64,000 nt of DNA, from NCBI RefSeq assembly GCF_020181655.1, contig NZ_CP084032.1:2046001-2110000 (forward strand), given 5' to 3'. The first letter of the stretch is position 1, and every line of letters starts with the position of its first letter. A program made the position numbers and the translations under genes. Of this stretch, positions 27,376 through 37,183 are shown in pieces. The notes beneath the pieces are model-generated. The model worked only from the letters and a program-made list of their open reading frames with translations, did not search any database and was not told the origin of the DNA. The stretch is from Pectobacterium colocasium. GTDB lineage: Bacteria > Pseudomonadota > Gammaproteobacteria > Enterobacterales > Enterobacteriaceae.

Positions 27376-27606
27376 TCGGGCGTGTCAATGCTGGTGTGTT
27401 TCTATGATTTCATCACACGCCCGACAAGGAGCGCTCAATTGCCGCAGCTCCTTGACCACTGGCTTTTGGCGTGAATTGTGCCGCTGCGCGGTGCCTTCGG
27501 CGTTCGTGGCCGCTATTCGGGCCGCCAGTGACGCGTTCCCGACGCGGCACTGTCTTTCGCGGCGTCCTGCCGCTCACCCGGCGGTCACGCCCACCTCAGC
27601 ACAATT
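27376..27606. repeat. GC-rich structured island between rlmC and artJ
   Basis: Unlike the neighbouring intergenic DNA, this stretch is strongly GC-rich and built of consecutive inverted repeats. TCGGGCGTGT (27376-27385) pairs with ACACGCCCGA (27415-27424). CAAGGAGC (27425-27432) pairs with GCTCCTTG (27447-27454). AATTGTGC (27474-27481) pairs with GCACAATT (27599-27606). Nested in the last, GTGCCGC (27478-27484) pairs with GCGGCAC (27544-27550). A plus-strand frame with a start far upstream gives a 102-residue low-complexity product without a recognised family. It could be an intergenic repeat, a structured RNA or the relic of an acquired element. Confidence 0.5.
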
Positions 27607-27686
27607 TTGTACGCCTGAACGACAAAAAAACGGTGTTAATATGTATGACTTCATACAGCATTACACCGCGTTAAGATACGTGAACC

Positions 27687-28418
27687 TTATTGCGGGAACC
27701 ACTTGTCGTTAATGGTTTTGTAAGTGCCGTCCGCTTTGATGGCGTCCAACGCGTTATTCAGTTTTTCCAGCAGCGCCTTGTCATCAGGACGAACGGCGAT
27801 GCCTAATCCGGTACCGAAGTATTCTGCGTCAGTCACGTGTTCACCAACCGTTGCCAGTTCAGGGTTCGTCTTAATCCATTCGTTGACGACAGCGGTATCA
27901 CCGAATACGCCATCAATACGGCCGTTTTTCAGATCCAGTACTGCGTTCTGGTAGCTGTCATAAGAGACCGTTTGTACTTCCGGGTGCTTATCGTGCATGT
28001 ATTTCTGGTGCGTCGTGCCGTTTTCCATCCCAATACGTTTGCCTTTCATCGCCGCAAAATCGCTGAATTTCCCTTTTTGCGCGATAACCACGGCTGAGTT
28101 GGCGTAGTAAGGCTGCGTGAATGCCACTTGCTTGCTGCGTTCTGGCGTGATGTCCATACCGGAAATCACCGCGTCATAGCGACGGAATTTCAGCGCAGGA
28201 ATCAGGCTGTCAAAGGCCTGATTGGTGAACGTACAGGTCGCCTGCATTTGTTTACACAGCGCTTTCGCCAGATCCATATCGAAGCCAACGATCTCATTGC
28301 TGGCATCCAGTGATTCAAACGGCGGGTAGGTGGCTGATGAGGCAAAACGGATGGTGTCTGCGGCGGTGGCGCTGAAGGCGATTCCTGCCAGCAAGGTGGC
28401 GAGCACTAATTTTTTCAT
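27687..28418 (-). CDS. artJ: Arginine-binding periplasmic protein ArtJ
   Basis: The product has 243 residues, signal peptide MKKLVLATLLAGIAFSATA-AD. The mature type-3 solute-binding fold includes SATYPPFESLDASNEIVGFDMDLAKALCKQM, RRYDAVISGMDITPERSKQVAFTQPYY, GKRIGMENGTTHQKYMHDKHPEV and DGTYKTINDKWFPQ, nearly the E. coli ArtJ sequence. It binds L-arginine and works with the ArtPQM transporter. The separate position after artM, its own AGGAG ribosome binding site, and the ARG boxes about 80 bp upstream indicate an own ArgR-controlled promoter. No clear intrinsic terminator follows before the GC-rich island. Confidence 0.95.
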   Translation of the reverse strand: MKKLVLATLLAGIAFSATAADTIRFASSATYPPFESLDASNEIVGFDMDLAKALCKQMQATCTFTNQAFDSLIPALKFRRYDAVISGMDITPERSKQVAFTQPYYANSAVVIAQKGKFSDFAAMKGKRIGMENGTTHQKYMHDKHPEVQTVSYDSYQNAVLDLKNGRIDGVFGDTAVVNEWIKTNPELATVGEHVTDAEYFGTGLGIAVRPDDKALLEKLNNALDAIKADGTYKTINDKWFPQ

Positions 28419-28498
28419 TACCTACTCCTGTTTTTCTTATATTGATAAATATACTTGCGCGGAAGGATTCCAGCGTCATGGTCGTTACCATGCCACTA

Positions 28499-28537
28499 AG
28501 TGAATTTATATGCAATTAATATGATTAATAAGTCGAT
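28499..28537 (-). promoter_or_regulatory. Pair of ARG boxes upstream of artJ
   Basis: TGAATTTATATGCA (28501-28514) matches the ArgR half-site palindrome TGMATWWWWATKCA at every position. Three bases past its 18-bp frame a weaker box (core TGATTAATAAGTCG, 28522-28535 region) lies in the usual phase. This is the standard pattern for arginine repression. Confidence 0.75.
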
Positions 28538-28647
28538 TTATTGCGTGTTTTTACATCAGCGGGCAATAAAAAATTTCCGGGAGAAATTTTTAACCTTGCG
28601 TCAGCAATGGCCCGTAAGGAAGACGGGCAGGGATGGCACACCATAAA

Positions 28648-28674
28648 AAAAGCAGGCTATCAAAGCCTGCTTTT
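28648..28674 (-). terminator. Terminator of artPIQM
   Basis: On the minus strand a 10-bp stem AAAAGCAGGC/GCCTGCTTTT with a 7-base loop runs into a T tract. It lies 27 bp after the artM stop. Confidence 0.85.
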
Positions 28675-28701
28675 AGGTAAGTCACTACGGTGTGAAAAGC
28701 A

Positions 28702-29370
28702 TCAGTTACGACGTTCGAATACTAGCAAACGGCGCTCAACCCAACGCATCAACAATGTCAGCAACCCATTGACGCAAAGATAGATAATCCCCGCGGCACC
28801 AAATACCATCACGTCATACGTCCGGCCGTACATCAGTTGGCTATAGCCCATGACTTCCATCAGCGTGATGGTGTACGCCAGCGACGTACTCTTAAACACC
28901 AGCACCACTTCATTTGAATAAGAAGACAGCGCGCGTTTAAACGCGAACGGCAACAAAATACGCAATGTCTGCTTCTGATTCATTCCCAGCGCCGCACAGG
29001 ATTGCCACTGTCCGGCGGGAATCGCTTTTACTGCGCCGTAGAATAACTGCGTGGTATAGGCCGCGCTATTGAGCGCCAGCGCCACCATCGCACACAGCCA
29101 CGGCTGTGAAAGCAGGTTCCACAGCCAGGGAATTTGCTGAATAGAGGTAAATTGCCCAGGGCCGTAGTAAATCAGAAAGATTTGCACCAGCAGCGGCGTG
29201 CCGGTAAACAGCGTAATGTAGCCTTTCGCCAACATCGACACGACAGGGGTTTTGAGCGTCAGCACGACGGTCAGCAGCAGTGATAACACCAGTGCCACGA
29301 CGATGGAGACGGCCGTTAGGGTCAGGCTGGTATGCAGGCCTTTTAATAGCTCAGGTAAATAAGCGAGCAT
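28702..29370 (-). CDS. artM: Arginine ABC transporter permease ArtM
   Basis: The product has 222 residues, with about five membrane segments in the HisM/GlnP-type permease fold. The conserved LFTGTPLLVQIFLIYYGPGQF, NSAAYTTQLFYGAVKAIPAGQWQSCAALGMNQKQTLRILLPFAFKRALSSYSNEVVLVFKSTSLA matches E. coli ArtM, including the coupling loop. It pairs with ArtQ and shares one base with the artQ stop, so the two are translationally coupled. Confidence 0.95.
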   Translation of the reverse strand: MLAYLPELLKGLHTSLTLTAVSIVVALVLSLLLTVVLTLKTPVVSMLAKGYITLFTGTPLLVQIFLIYYGPGQFTSIQQIPWLWNLLSQPWLCAMVALALNSAAYTTQLFYGAVKAIPAGQWQSCAALGMNQKQTLRILLPFAFKRALSSYSNEVVLVFKSTSLAYTITLMEVMGYSQLMYGRTYDVMVFGAAGIIYLCVNGLLTLLMRWVERRLLVFERRN

Positions 29371-30086
29371 CAGGAAGGTCTCCGCTCAAAACGCGTAGTG
29401 CGCAGTTCAATGCGTTTCAGCACATACTGACTTAACAGCGTGATAATCAAGTAAATTGCTGCCGCGACTACGTACCAGGTAAAAGGCTCCTGCGTTCGTG
29501 TCGCAATACTCTTGGTTTGCAGCATCAAATCATTAACGCTAATCAGCGACACCAGCGCGGTATCTTTCAGCAATACCAGCCACTGATTGCCTAAACCCGG
29601 CAGGGCATGACGCCACATCTGCGGCATAATCAGACGGAAAAAGATGGCGGATTTACTGAGCCCGAGAGCCTGACCCGATTCCCATTGCCCTTGAGGGACG
29701 GCTTTCAGCGCGCCGCGCAGCGTTTGGGAAGCATAGGCGGCATACAACAGCGCCAGCGCAATCACGCCACACAGGAAGGGGCTGATTTCAAACATGCCGA
29801 TATCCAGTTTTACTGGGATCTGCACGATGAAGAGATTCAGGGTAAAACCGTCTGCCAACATCAGCAGCAGCTGGGACGATCCGAAATAGATAAACAGCAC
29901 GACCAGAATTTCTGGCAGGCCGCGCAGCAGCGTGACGACCGCCGTTCCCGTCCAGCTAACGGCTTTCCAGCGGACGGTTTCCCAAACGGCAAACAGCATC
30001 GCCAGCACGAGGCCGAGCACCAGTGCACAAACAGCAAGGCCGACGGTCATCCCGGCGGCGCTTGCAAGAGGTTGAAATTCAATCAT
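29370..30086 (-). CDS. artQ: Arginine ABC transporter permease ArtQ
   Basis: The product has 238 residues of the HisQ-type permease family. [94 protein letters not shown] and the C-terminal [10 protein letters not shown] are typical. It forms the arginine pore with ArtM. It starts 11 bp after artI and ends on the first base of artM. Confidence 0.95.
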   Translation of the reverse strand: MIEFQPLASAAGMTVGLAVCALVLGLVLAMLFAVWETVRWKAVSWTGTAVVTLLRGLPEILVVLFIYFGSSQLLLMLADGFTLNLFIVQIPVKLDIGMFEISPFLCGVIALALLYAAYASQTLRGALKAVPQGQWESGQALGLSKSAIFFRLIMPQMWRHALPGLGNQWLVLLKDTALVSLISVNDLMLQTKSIATRTQEPFTWYVVAAAIYLIITLLSQYVLKRIELRTTRFERRPS

Positions 30087-30097
30087 TGAGCGTCAGA

Positions 30098-30829
30098 TTA
30101 CTGCTGGAACCATTTTTTGTAGATGGTCTCGTAAGTACCATCCTGCTTGATTTTGTTGAGCGCATCGTCGAATTTTTTCAGCAACTCATCGTTGTTCTGG
30201 CGCACGGCGATGCCCAGACCGATACCGAAGTAACCTTTATCCGTCACTTTCTGGCCCACGGTACTCAGCGTATCGTTTTGTTTCAGCCATTCGTTAACGA
30301 CGGCGGTATCACCGAATACGGCATCCAGACGACCATTTTTCAGGTCCAGCACGGCATTCTGATAGCTGTCGTAAGGCACGGTTTTGATATCGCTATGCTT
30401 TTCCATCAGGTATTTCTGATGCGTGGTTCCGTTCTGTACGCCAACGCGTTTTCCCGCCAGTGCGGCGATATCGGCCACTTTCCCTTTCTGGGCAATAAAC
30501 TGCGCGGAGTTGTCATAGTAAGGCTGGGTGAATGACACCTGCTGCTGACGCTCTGGGGTAATATCCATTCCCGCGATGACCGCTTCAAAACGACGGAATT
30601 TCAGACCGGGGATCAGGCTGTCGAAAGCCTGGTTGCTGAACGTGCAGGTTGCCTGCATTTCTTTGCACAGTGCATTGGCCAGATCGATATCAAAACCCTG
30701 AATTTGGTTATTGGCATCGACAAATTCGAACGGAGGGTAGGAGGCTTCTGTCGCGAAACGGATGGTATCCGCAGCGTTAGCAGAGGCGGCGCCCATGGCG
30801 AATAAGGCTGCAACAATCAATTTTCTCAT
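30098..30829 (-). CDS. artI: Periplasmic arginine/basic amino acid-binding protein ArtI
   Basis: The product has 243 residues from MRKLIVAALFAMGAASANA at 30829. AGGA is eight bases upstream; ATGs at 30835 and 30853 are too close to it or lack a site. After the signal peptide the mature part ADTIRFATEASYPPFEFVDANNQIQGFDIDLANALCKEMQ resembles ArtI and ArtJ. Unlike artJ it is encoded inside the operon, between artP and artQ, as in E. coli, where ArtI's ligand is still poorly defined. Identity to the artJ product is high throughout, so the two arose by duplication. Confidence 0.93.
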   Translation of the reverse strand: MRKLIVAALFAMGAASANAADTIRFATEASYPPFEFVDANNQIQGFDIDLANALCKEMQATCTFSNQAFDSLIPGLKFRRFEAVIAGMDITPERQQQVSFTQPYYDNSAQFIAQKGKVADIAALAGKRVGVQNGTTHQKYLMEKHSDIKTVPYDSYQNAVLDLKNGRLDAVFGDTAVVNEWLKQNDTLSTVGQKVTDKGYFGIGLGIAVRQNNDELLKKFDDALNKIKQDGTYETIYKKWFQQ

Positions 30830-30849
30830 TATCATTTTCCTGATAGTAA

Positions 30850-31578
30850 TCAATGTGATAAGTAACCAGCGAATTCAGGCGTCTGCGGCTGGGTAAAGTG
30901 CGTCGCATCCCCCTGTTCAACAATGCGGCCGTTTTCCATATACACCACACGGCTGGCCGTTTTACGGGCAAATTCAACCTCGTGAGTCACGATCACCTGC
31001 GTGATGCCGGTTTCTGACAATTCACGGATAATGTTGACGACCTGAGCGGTAATCTCTGGATCCAGCGCGGCAGTCGGTTCATCAAACAGTAGAACCTGAG
31101 GTTCCATCATCAGCGCACGGGCAATCGCGACACGCTGTTGTTGTCCGCCAGAAAGATGAAGAGGGAAGCGATCGGCAAAGTCATTGAGGCGCAGACGCGT
31201 CAGCAGTTTGTCTGCTCGCGCTTTGGCTTCTTCTTTACTCAGCCCCAGCACGCGGCAGGGCGCTTCAATCAGGTTTTGCACCACGGTCAGGTGCGGCCAT
31301 AAATTGTATTGCTGGAACACCATCCCAACGTTCTGACGCAACTCACGGATCGCGCTGTCGGATGGCGTGCGCTGAAAATCAAACTGATTACCGGCGATGG
31401 AAAGCGTGCCAGAGCGTGGCATTTCCAACAGATTAAGAACGCGTATCAGCGAGCTTTTTCCCGCACCGCTGGGGCCAAGAAGCACCAGCGTTTCACCCGC
31501 AGGACAATCGAGGGTGATGTCAAATAGCGCCTGGTATGTGCCGTAGAAACAGTTAATGCCGTTTAGTTGAATACTCAT
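30850..31578 (-). CDS. artP: Arginine ABC transporter ATPase ArtP
   Basis: The product has 242 residues starting [13 protein letters not shown] at 31578, equal to the E. coli length. A second ATG seven codons upstream gives [14 protein letters not shown], an apparent local duplication of the start; neither has a clear ribosome binding site. Walker [11 protein letters not shown]-loop [13 protein letters not shown], signature [14 protein letters not shown], Walker [15 protein letters not shown] and switch His VTHEVEFAR are intact. It energises arginine uptake with ArtQM. It is the first gene of artPIQM, and a likely ARG box lies 45-60 bp upstream. Confidence 0.94.
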   Translation of the reverse strand: MSIQLNGINCFYGTYQALFDITLDCPAGETLVLLGPSGAGKSSLIRVLNLLEMPRSGTLSIAGNQFDFQRTPSDSAIRELRQNVGMVFQQYNLWPHLTVVQNLIEAPCRVLGLSKEEAKARADKLLTRLRLNDFADRFPLHLSGGQQQRVAIARALMMEPQVLLFDEPTAALDPEITAQVVNIIRELSETGITQVIVTHEVEFARKTASRVVYMENGRIVEQGDATHFTQPQTPEFAGYLSH

Positions 31579-31622
31579 GCGTAAGAATTGAATAGACATT
31601 GATGCGGCGAATGTTAACGTTG

Positions 31623-31640
31623 GCAGAATAGTTATGCAAT
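31623..31640 (-). promoter_or_regulatory. Probable ARG box upstream of artP
   Basis: The core AGAATAGTTATGCA (31625-31638) matches the ArgR consensus TGMATWWWWATKCA except for the first T and one base in the centre. No good second box is seen at the standard spacing. ArgR control would fit artJ and the family's known regulation. Confidence 0.45.
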
Positions 31641-31892
31641 CACCGTGGGGTAAAATTTGCCAATAAGCGATTTGTTGGTTAAACAATAGCACAAAATAAC
31701 GGCTTACAGCTTGGAGCCATGCTTTCCCAGCGTGGGTTGCCAGCAGTGCCGCACGTTGATAATCAGTAACAGTAAAATTTCTCAGATAGCGGCGAATGGC
31801 TTCAAATAATGGTGCGCGAAGGTGAGTGATCGCGTGTGGGTTGGCGAAGGCATGTAGTGAAAAGCGCAAATAGCAAATATAGTGGAATAACG

Positions 31893-32720
31893 ATGTTAAA
31901 ATGGATGGTCTGCATAGCGTTGGGGCTGTTGACGGGGTGCCAATCGGCTTCCTCGTTGCAGGAACAGAATAATTATGTGCTGGAGACCGCATTGCAGTCG
32001 CGTGCGCAGGAATCTCGCATCCGCTTTTTGGTGATTCACTACACGGCAGAAGACTTTGCCTCCTCGCTGAATATTCTGACGAATGAACACGTCAGTGCGC
32101 ATTATCTCATTCCAGCACATCCACCCTTGCGGCGGGGCAAACCGCTTGCCTGGCAATTGGTGCCGGAATCTCAGGCTGCCTGGCATGCGGGAGCCAGCAG
32201 TTGGCGTGGGTTTAGCCGATTGAATCATTCCTCGATTGGTATTGAGATCGAAAATACGGGCTATCAGCGAACGCTAACGGGCTATACGTGGGAACCGTTC
32301 ACCGCCTCGCAGATTCAACTTGTGACTGCTCTCGCCCGTGACATTGTCGATCGCTACCAGATTGCTCCACAGAATGTCGTCGCGCACAGCGATATTGCCC
32401 CACAGCGAAAACAAGATCCCGGGCCGCTATTCCCCTGGCGGGCGCTGGCACAGGCGGGAATCGGTGCCTGGCCGGATGCACAGCGGGTCGCATTTTATTT
32501 GAACGGACGACCCGCGATACAGCCAGTGGATGAAGCGGTTCTGCTGGAAAAATTGGGGCGCTATGGCTATGCGGTGCAGGAAACGATGACCGCGCGTGAG
32601 AAGCGGCAGGTGATTGCCGCTTTCCAGATGCATTTCCGCCCTGAAAACTATCAAGGCCAGCCAGATGCGCAGAGTGAGGCGATTGTTGATGCGCTGCTGG
32701 AGAAATACGGCAGCCGCTAA
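31893..32720 (+). CDS. amiD: N-acetylmuramoyl-L-alanine amidase AmiD, outer-membrane lipoprotein
   Basis: The product has 275 residues from [17 protein letters not shown] at 31893 (E. coli AmiD has 276). The lipobox LLTGC gives a lipidated C16 followed by QS, with no Asp at +2, so outer-membrane sorting is expected. The zinc amidase domain (amidase_2) is seen in [32 protein letters not shown] and [21 protein letters not shown]. The first His and the later His and Asp are the metal ligands. The C-terminal 75 residues form a peptidoglycan-binding-like domain. It cleaves N-acetylmuramoyl-L-alanine bonds, including anhydromuropeptides. Its stop overlaps the convergent ybjT stop by 4 bp. Confidence 0.93.
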   Translation: MLKWMVCIALGLLTGCQSASSLQEQNNYVLETALQSRAQESRIRFLVIHYTAEDFASSLNILTNEHVSAHYLIPAHPPLRRGKPLAWQLVPESQAAWHAGASSWRGFSRLNHSSIGIEIENTGYQRTLTGYTWEPFTASQIQLVTALARDIVDRYQIAPQNVVAHSDIAPQRKQDPGPLFPWRALAQAGIGAWPDAQRVAFYLNGRPAIQPVDEAVLLEKLGRYGYAVQETMTAREKRQVIAAFQMHFRPENYQGQPDAQSEAIVDALLEKYGSR

Positions 32721-34153
32721 ATCGCTTCCTTCTCTGCCAGTTTCGCAATACGCGCCGCCATGCCACGGAAGATAAACAGGTGAGCGGGCATCATCAGAAA
32801 CCAGTAAACCAGCCCGTTGAACCCGGAAGGGTGCCAGCGTGCGCGGACGTCCACGGTGCGATGAGTGCCTTTGTCCGTGATAGTAAAGTTGAGTTTACCC
32901 AGCCCCGGCGCTTTCATACCAAATAGCAGCACCAGCTGACGTTGTGGTTTGATCGAAATGACCTTCCAGCCGTCAATCTTGTCACCCACTTCCAGCGTCG
33001 GGCGCTCAGGGCGTCCATAAGTGACGCTGTTACCGCAAAGATCGTCGAGTCGGGCGCGAATATTCCACAACGTATTCGCGTAAAAATAGCCTTCCTTGCC
33101 TCCGACCTGCTGGATGACCTGCCAGAGCGCCTGACTGGAGGCGGTCGTCTCCATCGTATGACCCGCCTGCTTGGGGTAAAAACCGTAATTGGGCTTCCAG
33201 CGCGCGCGAACCTCAGTGTCATCGCCCCAGTCGGCCTGCTGTACGCTCTCCATTTCGCTTTGCAGCGTGAGGCGCACGGCGTCATCAAAGCTCATCAGCG
33301 TTTGTGGAATCAATGCCTGAAGTTCGCGGCCATCGGCCTGTAAATCGTGTTTTAGCCCCTGAATCAGCGCGCGGGCGATGGAGGGAGGAACCGAGGTCAC
33401 CAGATGCAAGAACCAGACGGACACCAGATGGGTTGGCATCGGAACGGGAATCAGCACTCTGCGCTTGCCGCTAATCTGAATGAAACGCTCGAACATCGTC
33501 TGGTAGCTGATGTATTCGGGGCCTGCGGCGTCCATGATGCGGTTTTCTGTTGCAGGGTGCTGCATGATGTCGATCAGATAAACCAGTAGGTTTTCCAACG
33601 CAATGGGGGATGATTTAGAGCGCACCCAGCGCGGCGGTGTCAGCACCGGCAGGTTATAGACCATATCACGCATGATCTCGAACGCCGCGGAACCCGCGCC
33701 GATAATAATGCCCGCACGCAGCTCCGTAACGGGAATGCCGCTGCTGCGCAGAATATCACCGGTAATCTGGCGCGCCTGCATATGCGGTGAAGTGTCATCT
33801 TTCGCCTGAAGCGAGCCCAGATAGATAATCTGTTTTACACGGCTGGAGGCCAGTGCCAGCAACAGATTCATGGCCGCCATCCGCTCCCTTGCCACGAAGT
33901 CCGCGCCGTCGCCCATGCTGTGCACCAGATAATAGAGCGTTTCCGCGCCCCACAAGTCATCGGGCAGGCTTTCTGGCTTGGTCAGATCCACCTGTTGGCA
34001 GTCGACACCCGGCCAATGCCGTGACGCGAGGGATTCGGTATGACGACCCGCCGCGATAACCCGATTGCCTTGCTTGCTTAAGCGCTCGGTTAAATGGCGG
34101 CCAATGTAGCCGGTTGCGCCCAGAATCAGGATCGGGGCAGAGGGGGATGTCAT
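32717..34153 (-). CDS. ybjT: NAD(P)-binding SDR-like protein YbjT with C-terminal DUF2867 domain
   Basis: The product has 478 residues from [18 protein letters not shown] at 34153, with GGAG ten bases upstream. The Rossmann dinucleotide site is [11 protein letters not shown] (residues 11-21). [50 protein letters not shown] and the remaining N-terminal 300 residues match E. coli YbjT, an atypical short-chain dehydrogenase-like protein. From about residue 320 to the end lies the DUF2867 domain ([27 protein letters not shown]), ending near a hydrophobic stretch ([18 protein letters not shown]) that may touch the membrane. The substrate is unknown. Confidence 0.92.
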   Translation of the reverse strand: MTSPSAPILILGATGYIGRHLTERLSKQGNRVIAAGRHTESLASRHWPGVDCQQVDLTKPESLPDDLWGAETLYYLVHSMGDGADFVARERMAAMNLLLALASSRVKQIIYLGSLQAKDDTSPHMQARQITGDILRSSGIPVTELRAGIIIGAGSAAFEIMRDMVYNLPVLTPPRWVRSKSSPIALENLLVYLIDIMQHPATENRIMDAAGPEYISYQTMFERFIQISGKRRVLIPVPMPTHLVSVWFLHLVTSVPPSIARALIQGLKHDLQADGRELQALIPQTLMSFDDAVRLTLQSEMESVQQADWGDDTEVRARWKPNYGFYPKQAGHTMETTASSQALWQVIQQVGGKEGYFYANTLWNIRARLDDLCGNSVTYGRPERPTLEVGDKIDGWKVISIKPQRQLVLLFGMKAPGLGKLNFTITDKGTHRTVDVRARWHPSGFNGLVYWFLMMPAHLFIFRGMAARIAKLAEKEAI

Positions 34154-34275
34154 GTGCCAGCGGCTCCACAGCAAAATATAACCATGGCTTACTATATCCT
34201 AAATAATTCGTGACGGGGAAACGGGGAAACAGCGAAAAGTCTGCGATAACAAGGGGTAATTGACGATAAGCCTAC

Positions 34276-34303
34276 CTGCCCGATAGCAGACGCTACCGGG
34301 CAG
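34276..34303 (-). terminator. Hairpin downstream of hcr
   Basis: CTGCCCG (34276-34282) and CGGGCAG (34297-34303) pair around a 14-base loop, 24 bp beyond the hcr stop. No T run follows on the minus strand, so it is only a possible terminator. Confidence 0.4.
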
Positions 34304-34326
34304 AAGGGGGTAAAACAAGGGGCGTA

Positions 34327-35334
34327 TCAGGCCAGAACGGTGTCGCCTTGCAACTGGCAACTACAGGCCAAAACATAGCCTTGTTCGATTTCGGCTGGTG
34401 TTAGCGTCATGGTACTGGTCGTGGTGTAATGACCGGATAGCACGCGGGTTTTACAACTCCCGCAAACCCCGGCGCGGCAGGCGGCGACGATCGGCACCTT
34501 ATTGGCCTCCAGTGCGGCCAACAGGCTGAGACCGACCGGCACGCTTAGGTTTTTCAGCGGACGGCTGATGGTCAACGTGAGCCGATCGGCATCTTCATCC
34601 AGCGCTTCATCTGCTGGACGGAACTGTTCTTTAAAGATGCGGTTTGAGGCAACGCCAAGCTGCTGACTCAGGGCTTCAATCTGGTTCATGTACGGAGCCG
34701 GGCCGCAGGTCATCACGGTACGGCTGGCGATATCCGGCACCTGTTCGACTAACCGATCGCCGCTGATACGTCCGGCGAGAAAACCGGGCACGGCGTCAAA
34801 CTCCGCCATCAGCGTCAGATGTAGCTGCTGCGGATAACGCTGCACCAGCTCTTGCCATTCGCTGGCGAAAATCACCTGCAACGGATTGCGCACGTTGAAA
34901 ATGACGTGGATATCAGTTTGCGGTTTGTTTGCCAGCAGCCAGCGGCACATTGACATAATCGGCGTGACGCCACAGCCTGCCGCCGCCATCAGATAGCGAT
35001 CGCTGACCGCGTTGGTGCAGGTAAATTCGCCCTGTGCATCGGACAGCCACAGGTAATCGCCGACTTTCAGCGTTTGGGTCAGCCAGCGGGAACCGATACC
35101 GTCGTCCAGCCTTCTTACTGTCAGGGTAATAAAGCGGCTGAGCCCCGGTGAAGAAGAAATCGTATAAGCCCGCAGCGTCTCCGCGCTGTTAGCAATGCTG
35201 ACCAACGCATACTGACCCGGCTGGTACGGATAAAAATCATGATTAACTAGTGAAATCGTCCAGACATCGGGCGTTTCCTGAGTAATGGAATCCACCTGCA
35301 TGCGGTTAGAACAAAGCGGTGTCGGCATTGTCAT
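34327..35334 (-). CDS. hcr: NADH oxidoreductase Hcr
   Basis: The product has 335 residues. The N-terminal 235 residues are a ferredoxin-reductase module: RAYTISSSPG binds FAD, and GCGVTPIMSM and MTCGPAPYM bind NADH. The C-terminal 85 residues are a plant-type [2Fe-2S] ferredoxin domain with the ligands in ACRAGVCGSCKTR and LACSC. It passes electrons from NADH to Hcp. It lies downstream of hcp in the same direction with a 96-bp gap, the E. coli operon order, and is expected to be induced together with hcp by nitrosative stress without oxygen. Confidence 0.95.
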   Translation of the reverse strand: MTMPTPLCSNRMQVDSITQETPDVWTISLVNHDFYPYQPGQYALVSIANSAETLRAYTISSSPGLSRFITLTVRRLDDGIGSRWLTQTLKVGDYLWLSDAQGEFTCTNAVSDRYLMAAAGCGVTPIMSMCRWLLANKPQTDIHVIFNVRNPLQVIFASEWQELVQRYPQQLHLTLMAEFDAVPGFLAGRISGDRLVEQVPDIASRTVMTCGPAPYMNQIEALSQQLGVASNRIFKEQFRPADEALDEDADRLTLTISRPLKNLSVPVGLSLLAALEANKVPIVAACRAGVCGSCKTRVLSGHYTTTSTMTLTPAEIEQGYVLACSCQLQGDTVLA

Positions 35335-35430
35335 TGTTATTCTCCAAAAGAAACGGATTTGCGGCGCATTGGGAAGTGCGCCGCCGGGACGTCATGTGAT
35401 GACTGTCGATACGTCGTCCGTCTTAATTCA

Positions 35431-37083
35431 TTACGCAGCCAGAATGGTGTTCATGTCCTGTTCAACGGTGGTAATCGCCCGCATACCGAATTTCTCGTTC
35501 AGAATGGCGAGCAGGTTGTCCGTCAGGAAGCCCGGCGCCGTCGGCCCGGTGTAGATATTCTTCACGCCGAGGGACAGCAGGGTGAGCAGGATGACGATCG
35601 CTTTTTGTTCAAACCAGGACAGCACCAGACTCAGCGGCAGGTCGTTCACGCCACAGCCCAGTTTTTCTGCCAGTTTGACGGCCAGAATAATGGCGGAGTA
35701 GGCATCATTACATTGGCCGACATCCAGCAGACGCGGCAGGCCTTCCAGCGTACCGAAATCCAGTTTGTTGAAACGGTATTTACCGCAGGCCAGCGTCATG
35801 ATCAGGCAGTCTTGCGGAACGTTCAGCGTAAAGTCAGTGAAGTAGCTACGTTCTTCACGGCTACCGTCACATCCGCCAACCAGGAAGACGTGACGCAGTT
35901 TTTTCTGTGCAACCAGATCGATCACGGTATCAGCAGCGCTCAGCAGGGTTTCACGGCCAAAGCCAACGGTGATCATGTGCTCGATTTCGCTGTATGGGAA
36001 ACCCGCCAGGCCCTGTGCCTGTTCGATGACCGGGCTGAAATCGTCGCCTTCCAGATGGTTCACACCCGGCCAGCCAACGATACTGCGCGTCCAGATACGA
36101 TCGCCGTAGTTACCGACGTTTGGATCGATAATGCAGTTAGAGGTCATGACGATTGCGCCAGGGAACTTGGCGAATTCGGTCTGCTGGTTCTGCCAACCGC
36201 TGCCATAGTTGCCTGCCAGATGCTTGAATTTTTTCAGTTCTGGGTAACCGTGCGCAGGCAGCATCTCGCCGTGGGTATAAATATTGACGCCCGTGCCTTC
36301 GGTTTGCTCCAGCAACATGCGTAGATCTTTCAGGTCATGGCCGGAAATCAGAATGGCTTTACCTGCAATCGGACGGACGTTAACGGCGGTCGGCTGTGGG
36401 TTACCGTAAGCGTCGGTTTCGCCCCGGTCGAGGATCGCCATGACGTTGAAGTTCATTTTACCGATGCCCATTGCGTTGTTCAGCAGGGTATCAACATCGG
36501 ATGGCTGTGTGCCCAACCATGCCATGAAGGCATGATATTCGGCATAGATCGCGTCATCGTACTGACCGAGAACGTGAGCGTGCTCCATATAGGCTGCGGC
36601 ACCTTTCAGGCCGTAGAGGTTGAGCATGCGCAAGCCGTGAACATCATCGCCGACGATAGCTTTATCGCTGTCCAGCGCAAAATCCGCCGCCTGTTGCAGC
36701 AAGGTCGGAATATCGTTGCCAGCCAGTTGCAGCGCTGCCATTGGGTGATCCACCGTCGCAGTGGCATCGTGCAGACGGCAGCGAACAGCCAGAGACTCAC
36801 GCAGTGTGATGGCTTCCTGTGCGTAGCCAATAATGCGCTGGGAATCGAAATTTACGTTGGTCAACGTAGAGAAAAAGGCGCGTGGCGCAAAACTGTCTAT
36901 CTCGTGATCGATGATATCCAGCTCGCGCGCTTTCAGCGCCCAGGCAGAAAGCCCTTGCAGCACAGCGACCAGCAGGTCTTGCAGGTCGGAGGTTTCTGCG
37001 GTTTTACCGCACATGCCCTGCGCGTAAGAGCAGCCGTTTCCAACAGGGGTACGAATCGTTTGTTCACATTGCACACAAAACAT
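35431..37083 (-). CDS. hcp: Hybrid cluster protein (hydroxylamine/nitric oxide reductase)
   Basis: The product has 550 residues. Cysteines 3, 6, 18 and 25 in [25 protein letters not shown] bind the N-terminal Fe-S cluster. Further ligands of the hybrid 4Fe-2O-2S cluster are seen in [23 protein letters not shown] and [10 protein letters not shown]. It is a cytoplasmic enzyme that reduces nitric oxide (and hydroxylamine) with electrons from Hcr. An NsrR-like palindrome lies right upstream of the start and an FNR-like site further up, so expression in low oxygen with nitric oxide is likely. The start follows AAAGGA. Confidence 0.96.
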   Translation of the reverse strand: MFCVQCEQTIRTPVGNGCSYAQGMCGKTAETSDLQDLLVAVLQGLSAWALKARELDIIDHEIDSFAPRAFFSTLTNVNFDSQRIIGYAQEAITLRESLAVRCRLHDATATVDHPMAALQLAGNDIPTLLQQAADFALDSDKAIVGDDVHGLRMLNLYGLKGAAAYMEHAHVLGQYDDAIYAEYHAFMAWLGTQPSDVDTLLNNAMGIGKMNFNVMAILDRGETDAYGNPQPTAVNVRPIAGKAILISGHDLKDLRMLLEQTEGTGVNIYTHGEMLPAHGYPELKKFKHLAGNYGSGWQNQQTEFAKFPGAIVMTSNCIIDPNVGNYGDRIWTRSIVGWPGVNHLEGDDFSPVIEQAQGLAGFPYSEIEHMITVGFGRETLLSAADTVIDLVAQKKLRHVFLVGGCDGSREERSYFTDFTLNVPQDCLIMTLACGKYRFNKLDFGTLEGLPRLLDVGQCNDAYSAIILAVKLAEKLGCGVNDLPLSLVLSWFEQKAIVILLTLLSLGVKNIYTGPTAPGFLTDNLLAILNEKFGMRAITTVEQDMNTILAA

Positions 37084-37100
37084 AATGATGTCCTTTTTTT

Positions 37101-37123
37101 AAGTTGCATTTAAAATGCTTGTT
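37101..37123 (-). promoter_or_regulatory. NsrR-like operator upstream of hcp
   Basis: AAGTTGCATTTAAAATGCTT is close to the NsrR palindrome AAGATGCATTTAAAATGCATCTT as remembered for enterobacteria. It ends 18 bp before the hcp start, where the nitric-oxide-sensing repressor would block transcription or early elongation. Confidence 0.7.
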
Positions 37124-37183
37124 TAAAGCATAGTGTCAGCCGAGGCAGGTAAAAAGGTTTTTTTACTGCAACTTTAGGTAAAT

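Noticed and set aside
27404..27712. A 102-codon plus-strand frame in the GC-rich island as a gene
   Set aside because: It is built from the inverted-repeat DNA, runs into the end of artJ on the opposite strand, and has no ribosome binding site or recognisable domain.
35359..36324. A 321-codon frame on the plus strand opposite hcp
   Set aside because: It lies wholly antisense to hcp, an unmistakable gene, and its low-complexity Gln/Val-rich product resembles no family. It is a shadow of hcp codon use.
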